64,000 nucleotides of DNA from contig NC_134959.1 of NCBI RefSeq assembly GCF_965638725.1, forward strand, positions 11,102,417 through 11,166,416, read 5' to 3'. Under the pieces are notes generated by a model. That model was given only the letters and a program-made list of their open reading frames with translations, had not been told where the DNA came from and made no database searches. How positions within the stretch are numbered: the stretch's first letter is position 1; each line of letters begins with the position of its first letter. Of this stretch, positions 48,601 through 60,600 are shown piece after piece. The translations under genes were made by a program, and so were the position numbers. This stretch comes from Aptenodytes patagonicus. Lineage: Eukaryota > Chordata > Aves > Sphenisciformes > Spheniscidae.

Positions 48601-51600
48601 TCATGCTGGAATTCAACTGACCTTCCATGTAAAGAAGGTCTAAAATCAAAGGGACAGACCATCAACATCATAACAGCAGTGCACCTGCTATCAATCCTTA
48701 CTTCACTGTGATGGAGGGATTTAAGGGTAGGAGATGGTAGTGCATTAACCGCTTTGTATAAGGAAGTTTTACAGGGAGGCATAAGAAGGTATTTTTGCAG
48801 GGAGAGAAAGCAACCGTGGAATAGTAGGATTGATCAAATTTCTACATAGGTGTTTTCAAGGAAAATATGTATTAAATATTAATAAATACAAGAACAACTA
48901 GAAAAAATGATATGGTTAAGTGGGACTGTATCTTCACCTGCCGTAGTTCATGGTAGGATGCTGGGAGTCAGCAGCAAGGTACGGGAAATGAGGCCAAGAA
49001 ACTGTTTCTCAGCAGCCCTATGGGAGTGTGCTGTAACTCAGGAGTTCTTGGCTCCTGAGTGTCTAGATGAGGAATGCCTTGGAGGATGCTGCACCTCCCA
49101 CCATTTCCTTTCCAGGGGGTTTCAGGGTTGTGCACACCCAAGTCCTGCCCTGATGAGATTTGAGGAGTGGCCCGAAGCACATTTGGACTCAGAAGTCTGG
49201 AAATCTCCTGGTGTCCCCCAGTCTAGACATAACCAGTTAGACCTGCTGGTAATTAAAGCGCTGATATTCTTCAGGTTTATCATAACACTTGGAGAGTTGT
49301 CGGCATAAAACATACTTACACATTCTCCCAAATGACAGTGCTGATATAAGGAATATTCCTTGTGTTGAATCATGAACGTCTCCAAAGATTTTTGCATGAA
49401 CCTCAGGTTCTGAAAGGAGCAGGTTTCTATCTTCAAAGACACAGTAATGACCTATACACGTGACAGAATACTTGCGAGCCTTCTCTCCTTTGTTCATTCT
49501 CACTTTGATTTGTTACACTTTTGAAAGGTGTGAGGGTTGATGTTTTTCTTTATAAACTATGTGCCATATTTTTTTTACAAGATTCAGTTATGCTTGTATG
49601 TAGTCTCATGCAATGATGAGAAATTGTAATTTGCTTCTTTAAAGCATTCTTTGGGTGGAGATGAGAGAGGAAACACCTGTAAAACAAGAACAATAGATGT
49701 TTGATGCACAGGAAGCTATCCTCTAAGCACCCACTAGGCGGGGAGGGAGAATGTGTTTATTTTAAGTTTATTTTGTGTAGAACTCGGATAAATGAATCAT
49801 GGGACAATATTCTGTAGTCTCTGGTTTACTGCTTTTAGAAACTAAGATGTCTGCATTAGTTCAGAATTGTGTGTAAATTTTGTCATTTAAATGCCAAATT
49901 TAAAAAAAAACATTGCTTGACAGTCTCACTATCTTTAGCCTATCTTGCCATGTGCCTTTTAAGAAGAAACTCTTGTAAGAGTGGAGGGCACAATGAGATG
50001 TGACTTAGTTTGCTTGGTTATTTTAGGCTTCAGTTTTTTAACATAAGAAATAATTTTTTAAAGTGCAGTTTTTCAGTTTTTACCTTAGCATATATATTAG
50101 GAATTGTATTTTCAGATTTGGGTCAGCTGAAGAAATCTCCATGTTTGTATAAAAGTAACTTATTAAAATAGTTGAATTCAGAGGATGAATGGAAATGAAA
50201 CTTTGACTTGGCCTCATGCGAAGTCATGAAGCGAAGGTTTAACTGAGTCTTTAGCCATCCTTTTCTGTGCTTGTAGATCTTTCTGTAGCAAAAACCAACA
50301 TGCATTGCAGAAGCACTAAATCTAGTAATGTTTAAATCCCAGATGTTGTAACTCTGACCAAACGTTGAGAAATGTAAAACTTTTTTTAAAGGTAAGAAAG
50401 GAAGATATTGGGGGGGACACCGACATCCCCAACAAAGCCCAGGCCACGAGCACTACCATGTACCACTACCAGAAGCTGATGTAGGTCTGCACAAATCAGA
50501 ATTTTAGTTCTGACTTCCAGGTCTGAAATGCAGACAGTATTTTTCTTGGGAGTTGAGAAAAATCACTCCTAAGTTAATATCTCCTTATCCCAACTATAAT
50601 TGCAACACAGCTGAATTGCAGATTACCAAATTAAGAAAATTAAAATGGTACAAATACAAGGAAAAAAGTAATGGAGTTGCCCTGTTATTAAATGAAAGGT
50701 ATTTTCATGAGTGGATAATAGCATGGCGTTTTGTTACTGTGCTTAGACATGTTTTACAAGTTTGAATAAACTCAGGCAAATGCTTAAAGTCAACTGGAGG
50801 AAAACTAAGGCCTTACGCTAAAATATCTAAAAGGTGGGAAATACTTGTGTTCAAGTGTCATTGGATAGTTTTGTTAAAGCAAGAGAGAGAAGAGACTCTC
50901 AGCATTATTCATATTGCACATTTCTTCATAACCAGTAGTAGACAACCAGTTAGAAGTAGAACCAGTGTAGGATGATTGCAAAAAAGCCAGTAATATCCCT
51001 TGAGGCTTATTTATACTGGAGGACTTTTGCCATTTCAAGGATAAATGGTACAGCTAATCTGCTAGTCACTGAAGCAAGAAATGCTGACTGCTGCCAAAAA
51101 GCTGCTGGTTCAGCATGACCAAAATAGGAAATTATGGAAATGATCAAAAGGGCCAACCCATGCAGACTGGACAACAACAGAAAGCACAAACCAAATATGG
51201 AACTTACTATCACTGGTATTAAAGTTGAAATGAAGCTGAAGTGAATCTATTCTTTCTCAATTCCATAAAAAGAAAGGTTCATGACAGAAGGTTAATTTTC
51301 AAGACTTTCATCTTCCATATATCTTCATGATGTCTTACAGAAGGCTCAGAATTCAACAAATTCAGCAGTCACTTTTCTTCTCTTTATATAATAGGGAATT
51401 AGTAATAGTACAGTTCCATTAGGGAGAATAGAGAAATGTTGGTGTGGGATTTTATAATCTTAAGAGGAGGGTGTGTGTGTGAATTGTGAGCTATGTGAAG
51501 AGTTTCAGACTAAATACTACTTGTCTATATCATACCACGCACTGCAGTTAAATTATTCAAAATATTGTGATAAATAGGTGTTTGGGAGCTATTAAAGTAG

Positions 51601-54600
51601 TAATAGTGCCAAACCTCTGAAATGTAAGGGCTGTTATACGAAGCCATTGATAACTACTAGCTGTTAGGTAAAGCAGTTGGTAACTACGTAGTGATGCATA
51701 ACTACAATATGTAATTGAGAAGAATTAAGTCCTTGAAATAGAGGTTACTGTATCAAACTAATAATTTCATATTCTTTCTTTTTTTTTTTAGATATTAAAA
51801 TAGAAATCAACTTACGATTTTGTGAGTTGATTTTGTTTTGTCTGGTTATTTTTTTGCACCTGTAGTGTGGCAGGGAGGTGAAACTACTGCATCTTAACTA
51901 CAGGGGTGATAAAATAACTAGAACTAATTCTTAAAATCATTTCCCTTTTATTTTCATTTTATTTGCTAGGTGGTTGTGGACACAGCACAGATTGAAAATA
52001 AAGAAGCCTATGCTCCTCAGATAAGTTTAGAAGGATCCAGAATTGTGGTGCAAGTTCCATCAACTTGGTAAATAAAAATACTGTATTACAGATTATACTA
52101 ATACCTATGACTGAAATATATAGGGGAAAAATATTGCAGTACAAACGGAAGAGAGAATACTACGCAATTATGGCATATCTTCCTTAACTTCCTTTATCTG
52201 GAACTGTTTAAATACCACCATTCCTGACAGACTGACAGTTGTACTTCAGCTGTCTCTGTACTAGTGCTGGCTCTGTTGGAGGCAATAGAAGAGAGGCAGT
52301 GCTGGGGCACTAAAACATACTTTTGAAGAAGTAAAAGCTTGATGATGAAAGAGAAGGTTTTAAAAAAAAAAAAAAAAAAAAAAAAAGTATTCCTGTTATG
52401 CTCCTCCCTGGCAGGTCCTCACAGCTGTTACCTCAGGAAGGCCAGGGATTAGATGAGATTAATATGAGAGCTTTAGCTCTTTCTTCATTGAGCTGTTCTT
52501 TAAGCGCTGTCATGAACCACAGAACTCTGTGATCCGAGAGATGCTATTCCCACTATAGTTGACTGCCTAGGAAAGAACGGTAGGATTAATCTGCAGTTTA
52601 GGTGAGGATTTCTTCCCTTCTGAAACAATGATCTGGAATGAGAACACTTCCTTCCTCTCTTACTTCGGAGTACTCAGTGCTATGAATTTCAGTACAACAC
52701 AGTTCATTCATCTGAATCCTTAGTGAGGTAGCCTCTTACTAATGGTACCAATGGTAGGTCCAGAAGTACAAGTCAACTGATGGTCTGTTTACCCAAATAC
52801 ATCTTTAATTCCTCTATAGAGTATAAACTGGCACTTCTCTGTTCTCTTTATGTAAATTGCTCTATTATGAAAGAACTAAAATAATGCAGAGTGCTTTGAG
52901 CCAGGCTTTGTGTGCTCTGGAAGAGCTCCTCCTGCTGGCACCCAGTGAGAGTGCCTCTACTCGTCTCTGCTGGAGGGACTCATTAAGTACTTGACAAATG
53001 TGCTAATATTTAGATTTAAGTTATTCTAATTTCACCTCAAATTCAGTCCTAATTTTGTGCCATTAATGAGGAGAATTCACTAATCCTGCATCTTCACAGC
53101 TCAGTAAAATTTTCCCCAGACTGTTGGATATGCTGAATCACTTTCTGCATGGAGTCTGTCAGGCTGGGGTTTCTTAGTGTTTGTTGTGGTTTAACCTCAG
53201 CCAGCAACTAAGCCCCACACAGCCGCTCGCTCACTCCCCCCCCAGTGGGATGGGGGAGAGAATCAGAAGAGTAAAAGTGAGAAAACTCGTGGGTTGAGAT
53301 CAAGACAGTTTAATAGGGAAAGCAAAAGCCGCGCACGCAAGCAAAGCAAACCAAGGCATCCATTCACTCCTTCCCATGGGCAGGCAGGTGTTCAGCCATC
53401 TCCAGGAAAGCAGGGCTCCATCATGCGTAACGGTTACTTGGGAAGACAAATGCCATCACTCCGAACGTCCCCCCCTTCCTTCTTCTTCCCCAGCTTTATA
53501 TGCTGAGCATGACGTCATATGGTGTGGGATATCCCTTTGGTCAGTTGGGGTCAGCTGTCCTGGCTGTGCCCCCTCCCAGCTCCTTGTGCACCTCCAGCCT
53601 TCTCAGTCGGTAGAGCATGGGAAGCTGAAAAGTCCTTGACTAGTGTAAGCATTACCTAGCAACAACTAAACCATCGGTGTGTTATCAACATTGTTCTCAC
53701 CCTAAATCCAAAACACAGCACTGCACCAGCTACTAGGAAGGAAATTAACTCTCTCCCTGCCAAAACCAGGACAGTGTCGGACTCCAGAGTGCACCCATGC
53801 GATAGTGTTTTGTGTCAGGTTTGTTGAGTGCTCTTGCCATTTTCCAGAAATGGGCTTAGTGTATTTGTTATTTCTTATCTCTGTGCCTGAATTATGCCTG
53901 CTCAGCTAAAGAGCTAATAATGATTAATGATTTTAAAATAAATCATATAACTCCTAATTTTAAAGTTAGATTAGTTGTATATTCAACAGTAGAAAGAAAC
54001 TGGGGCTGCAAGCGTAGTCTTTAGGAACCCTCAGGCATTCATACGTTATGCTGCCTTTATTAGTTGCACCTCTGTAGGAGCAGAAGTAGTGCATCAATTG
54101 GCCTTTTATTATCTGACTAGGATGGTAAAATTGTTTAATGTAAAAAATGAAAAATTTTATTTTTAAGTTAAACTTAATGATTACAGGTGTCTGAAAGAAG
54201 ATCCAGCAACAATGTCTTTGCTACAGAGGAGTCTGGATCCAGAGAAGACTTTGGGACTAGTAGATGTGCTCTATACTGCTGTGTTTGACATACACAGGTG
54301 GAAGGAAGGAAGGTACATCTCCTCTTGAGCCTCATGCTCTACTTTCCTAGTTTAAACAAAGTCACCATTGTGGAAAGATCTGTACTGAGGAATTTCATAG
54401 TACCAGTTCATCAGAAGGGGTCAAACTGAGAGCAAGAAATTGGTAGTCTACGTAGGTACCTTGTGGGTACATACAGAGATAACAGCAGTCTTTTTAAAAA
54501 CAAACCAGCAGCTTATCCAAGCGTACAAAAGTATTTGTTTCTCTCTTACAAAAAAACTTGATTTATATTAAATTAGTCCCTATTTAGGTCTTGAAGCACA

Positions 54601-57600
54601 ACTAAAATTTCTTAAGGAATGGAAAGTAGTTAAATGCTATTGCAAATACTAGTAATAATTTGCATTGTTACCATAAGAAGTAGCTGATGAACTTGGTGAT
54701 CTTTGGTTTTGTTTCTTCCACTAGCTATTACCCAAATACACATTTTCCTCCAAAGTACAAACTCAGTTATGTATTGGGTGGTTTGATATATGTGTTTTTG
54801 TTGATGCAGGGAGCAAGCTTTGCCTTGTATTCAGATCCAGTTACAGCGCGAAATCTCAGACTTTGGGAATCAAGTTGACATGCCATCCGGAAATGGAAGC
54901 AAATCTTCAGGTGGTCTACAAAAGACATTCTCAAAACTGACTTCACGGTTTACAAAAAAAGCTTCATGCACCAGTACAAGTAATACTGGAAGTTATTCAA
55001 TCCCCAATACACCTTCCAAAAATGTCTTCATAAGTTCCAACTCAGAGGAGAAAGCTAAAATGCCCGCTAACATAGATGCACGGTTACAAAGCATTTTGAA
55101 CATTGGTAATTTTCCTAGGACCGGAGATCCACTGCAGTCAATTCAGAGCACAAATAATCAGCTAGTGAATGGGTTTCTAGTTGAAAGACGGGACAACTTC
55201 TTCAAACTGGATGACGGCAAGGATGACAAAGGTATGAATTTACCAACTGACCAAGAAATGCAGGATGTTATAGATTTCTTGTCTGGTTTTAACATGGGCA
55301 AATCCCAGCAGACTTCTCCGATGGTGAAAAGAAGGAACTCTGTTGCATCCTCTACAGCAACAGAACAAAAATCAGGAACAGTACAACAGCAACCGCAATC
55401 TGTCTCTCACACACCACTGCATCCTTCTCAGCAAGGCTTGTCACAGCAACAACAGTCACAAAAGCAGCAGCAACAAATGCAGTATTACCAACACTTGCTT
55501 CAACCTATTGGACCGCAGCAACGTGTACCTGCCAAATGGTTGACTAATTCTTCACAGCAGCCAGCCCAAGCTGTTGGAGCTGGATTGTCTCATATAAGCC
55601 AGTGGAACAATCCTGGTTTTTCAGATTTAAGCTCCGATTTGTACAGCTTGGGTCTTGTGAGCAGCTATATGGACAATATGATGTCAGAGATGTTAGGACA
55701 GAAACCACAAGGACCTAGAAACAACACATGGCCAAATCGTGACCAAACTGATGGAGTGTTTGGGATGTTGGGAGAAATACTGCCTTTTGACCCTGCAGGT
55801 GTGTGTCTTTATTATGTTTTTTTATAAGGGTCCTTTTACAAAGAATACTGTTAAATATTGCTAGCAATAGCTTTCATTTCCTAGTGCTATCCACCAGGTG
55901 CTAGGGTGCTTAAAAAGGCAAGCAGGTATTTATATGTATGCCTCTCTTTTCTTTTAACAGAAGGTGAACTAAAGTACAAGCAACTTTCATTAGCAAATAA
56001 GAACGCGAACAAATTCCTTGTTTCTTGTCCCAGTTGTCGTAGTTCTGACCTTTCCTATATGGACCACATCAAAGTACTGAAACAGATACTTACAGATGAT
56101 GTTCCTCCTATTGTTAATTTGTAAAATTGTTTAAAACCATTGTTAACTCCTGAACTTAAGTATCTTGCCTCTCCCCAAAATGATCCTTCCTGCTCTTTAC
56201 CAGTCTTGCAGTCTGGAGATACAGCCGGATTGCATCTTTCCCATATTCCTGCATTTCTCCTCCATTACTGTGCAATTCCATGGGAGTCATACTGGTTCCT
56301 GTTCTACAGCTGTTAATGCAGTGAAAAGCTTGGATGCCAAAGGATTAGAGACTAAAGAGCAAGTGCCATGTGGTTTGCCAGATGTTTGAACCACCAATAA
56401 ATTGTAAATGTAGAGGGATTATTGTCAAAGATGAAGTGAGATTAAAATTTTATAGCTATAAGCAAATAGCTAAAGACTATGAAATTGACTGTAGAGTCTA
56501 AGAGGAGATTAATGAATTCTTCTGATAGTAGTACTGAGAACAACTGACAAATCTCTTATCTCATAAATATAATTTCTGTTGGCCTGGAACACAGCTACAG
56601 AAACTTTGTAGTATGCATTTATGAAAACTGCCTGGAGGGAGGCAGCACTAGAACTAACAGGAAAACCTTTTATCAAACCATGACTCTGTTTCCCATGCTC
56701 ATCTGCACGCATGTGTGTGTTAGGACTGTGTAGGTGTCTCGGAAACCAGCTCATTTGTCTCATAATTTTGATAGTTATTTTGTCAACTTAGTTGATAAAT
56801 TAGTGGAGTTTATAAGGCAAAAATAGGCATCATAGTTATGTTATCAAAAGCTTCTTAACAATTCTAAGTCTGAATTAGCATCATCTTATTTAAACATACT
56901 TACGGTATATACTTAAGGATTATCACAACCTTTAAGGAAGGATAAAATGATTTTCAGCAAGTGCCGAATACATGTATGTGTAGGGGGGGGGGAAATGCAC
57001 ATCTACAAAGGACTGGCATTTTTAGCACTTCGAATGCATTATATTTCTGTAGTATTTTCCTTTTGATCTACGTAAAGCTACTTGTTTTGTTCCATTTGAT
57101 ATGATGAATTTCAAGGACTTTGAAAGCAATACTCTGAAAAGGTGACTCATGCAAGTTGATAAATGGTGCTCTGTGGATTAAACATGTTTCCACAGTTGAA
57201 GTGATAAGTAAACAGTATTTTCCACAGATCTGGGGTTTAAAAAACCAAAACCAAACACCACCACCCCCCCCACCCCCCCAGTCAAATAGATTTTTCCATC
57301 AGAAAGATAACTTTTCTTCATACAACTTGCCAGGTTGAGCTGTGGTGCAGGAATTTTCAATTTAAGCTCTAGGTAGTGCAGTACAAAAAGCTTTAAAACA
57401 TGAAACACTTTTTCATTTCCAGACTTTCTTAGGACTTTGTACATTTGAAACAAATGGCGTTACTTTTTTGATAAATATTTTTAGAGCCTAAAAATGATGT
57501 CTCTTTTCAGATGCAAATCTGCTAATTAAAATTTATAAAATTGATGGCTTTTCATGTCAAAGGCTTAACTAGCTACCAAAAATGTATTTTGCAGTACTCT

Positions 57601-60600
57601 TATCTGTAAGAACTTGATGAAGGAATGTTGATACCTTCAGGTCTTTTGAATTATTTTCACAGATGTGAAAGAATGAAGTAAAAAACATACCTGATAAAAA
57701 GCTGTTTACCTGATACGTTTTTAGTGAGGTAAAAATCAACACAAGTTGTTATTTTTTAATATAACAGTAATTTAACACTTAATGCTATCCACAGGAAAAA
57801 AACCTGGACGCCCTCCAGAATCTATCTAGAATTTGTCCCTAGATCTGAGGATCTGTCTAGTTTCCAGCCTCATCTTAAATTGATATAAAGATATTTCTCA
57901 AAGAGAAGAATTATTAGTGGGAATATTTTCTTTCTGTACAGCTGTCAGATAGCTCTGGCCCTTGCCTATATAATAAAGAATGTATAGAAACAAAAGGTAT
58001 TTTCTTCATTGTTGTTTTAATTTGCATCCAACAAAACACTGTGGAGCTCTTTTCTGAATGTGCCAAATGAAAATGAGGAAACTTCTTCTAAATGCTGAAT
58101 TGAACGTAGGGAAGCCATCACATGAAAGACCGATTTCTGCTTTCTGAGCTGTGCATGCTTGTTGGATGTTCTTCAGTCTTCACTCTTAATTTAAAACTGA
58201 AACCAGCAAGCCAGCAGCTCTGTACTTCCTGCTGCAATTACTATGCATGGAGTCTAGACATTTTCTGTAGATCCAGTCAGATTGCAAAGTTGGTTTGTTT
58301 TTTTTGGGGGGGGGGGGGAGGCGAGGGGGCAGGAGGGAAGACAAAAAAACAGAAGCTGTGGAAACTCAATTACACGGACTCATAACAGCATTCTTTTTAA
58401 TACATTAATTATTTGCTCTGATCAATTGAGCATTTAAAACACTTTTGGATTAAGGCTTTTGCTGTGTCTGCTCAAGATTATGCTTATCACTTATGCTTGG
58501 GATGCATAAAGCACTTTAATGGAAGAATTTTTTTAAGAACTACTGGTTTTTTTCTGTAAATATCAATCTTACTCTGAAATATTTTTGCAGGTCAGGATCA
58601 GAATGTTCTCGAAATTGTCTAGGCTTTGTAGGAAGTAGGCAATGTCTGGGTTGTATATTCTAATATGATCAATCAGATTCTGATTTCTCAAAGTAAGCAG
58701 GATCACAACATTGCTGGAAATCATGTTGCAATCTGGAATCAAATGTAGTAATTGGTATGTTCTTTTTCTCTGAGCTTGGATAAATGTACAGGCTTTAATT
58801 CTGTCAGTATCTGCTGATGGATATTGGACCTTTCAGTGTATAGACATGATCGTAGTGACAAATACTATTTCCCTGATGGAGTGCAAGGGGCAGGTGTACT
58901 TCCATGTGAGAATTACTATCCACTGTGTATGGATGGTGCATATCTACTTTTTAAAAACATTTCACATTCAGTGTTTTTCACTCTTCCATGAAGAGGTATT
59001 CACTGCTGTCTGGCATTTATTATCAGTGAGGGAATTATTTTCTGTTGTGGGGTATGGTCAAGCCTAAAGGACTAAATGAGGGGGATAATTACAGTAGAAA
59101 TAGCTGAATGTCAGCAACTGACTTCTTGGTTTCTTTTATTCAGTTGGCTCTGATCCAGAATTTGCCCGCTATGTTGCTGGGGTCAACCAGGCTATGCAAC
59201 AAAAAAGGCAAGCACAGCATGTCCGTCGTCCAAGCAACACACGTAGCAACTGGCCTCTTCCAGATGATCCTCATAAAACCTGGCCCTTTCCTGAGTATTT
59301 CACAGAAGGGTAAGAGATTGGACAGGCTACATATTTTTATTGTATATGAGTCTATTTTACACTCAAACTTGGCAGAATGTGGGAATACTGGGTGTTTTTT
59401 CCAATTGCTGCTGCATCTGTGAAAGCAGCACTTCATTATGTCAAGAGTGAGAAATCTGAGCCCTTCCTGCTTTGGTGATACTTGAAGTGCTGACATTTGT
59501 TTGATGTCGTCTTTAAGGCGGAATGTATACCAACTGTGACTCGAACAGAGGAAATAAGGAATTTATAGCACAGATTCATTCAGAACGGTTTTCTTTCAGT
59601 ATTTTGAAAACCTTTAAGACCTAGTTTTGATGAAAAGTGATGCTATCGAAGTTGCAGCGCCTGACCAAATTCAGCTTTCCAGATTTTAGCCACTTAATCT
59701 TGTTACTATAAGGCAGGTACCTTACAGCAAGTACTTTAGCAGTTCTTAATCTCTTCCAAATCATAACTGTTTATTACAACAGCAGTGTTTCAGGATCCTC
59801 TGTCCATTTGTCCATAATGTAATAACGGTGACTCTCAAGCTAGCTTAAAAGCAGTAGGACAAGTATGTGTTCTAGCTCAGTTTTGCAATGAAAAAGTCAA
59901 GTGCTTAGTGATTCCAAAACCAAGCATCACTTGTTTCTTCTTCCTGACTGAGAGGGGCACTTTTATTTTAGTAAAATATATATAAAGTGACTGTAACAGA
60001 CAAAGCAGTTGATGTGATCACTCAGAAATAGGTAAGTGAAAGTATTTGTATTACTGGTACATTTTTACAAAGTATTGAAATTTCTTCGTGTTCTGAGGTA
60101 TCACCTGTGACAAAGGTTCAGCATAACTAACTAGGGCACAGTCTGGACCAGGCACTATAAATACAAGGACTAACACAACTTTTTGTCTTACAGAGATGTG
60201 ACAAATAGCTGGTCTGGTACTCAAGGAGACTCTGCCAGCTCAAGTGATGAGACCTCCTCAGCTAATGGAGACAGTTTGTTCTCCATGTTCTCAGGGCCAG
60301 ACCTTGTTGCTGCTGTAAAGCAGAGAAGGTGAGCAAAATGAACAGAAATACCTACTGCTTCATAAGATTCTTCTTTTTTTGATAATTTCATTTGAGTAGC
60401 CACAGAAAGGAAATTCCTGCTAATTAGACAAAGTTATACAAATGTCAGTTTGCGTACTACACTGATATGGATCAGTGTATAGCGTATCTGACTTTAATGC
60501 TAGGGATTCCCAAATTGAGTTATATTAGTAGCTGTCTCCTTATACAACTACCATCTGTGCAAATAGCCAGTTGTTAGTTGATATTCAGTATGTCTAGAAA

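Larger units (their letters stand above)
52068..54186 (+). other. GARRE1: Intron 8 of GARRE1
   Basis: This 2.1-kb intron holds a 25-base poly-A run at 52362-52386 and the antisense solo LTR at 53182-53773. The rest shows nothing recognisable. Confidence 0.9.

Noticed and set aside
48907..49308. 133-codon plus-strand open frame in intron 7
   Set aside because: The peptide resembles no family I know and there is no clear acceptor with matching phase. The region is GC-richer than its surroundings, so an unidentified old repeat is more likely.
52270..52390. Retroposed gene tail before the A25 run
   Set aside because: No recognisable transcript sequence precedes the poly-A and I see no flanking target duplication.
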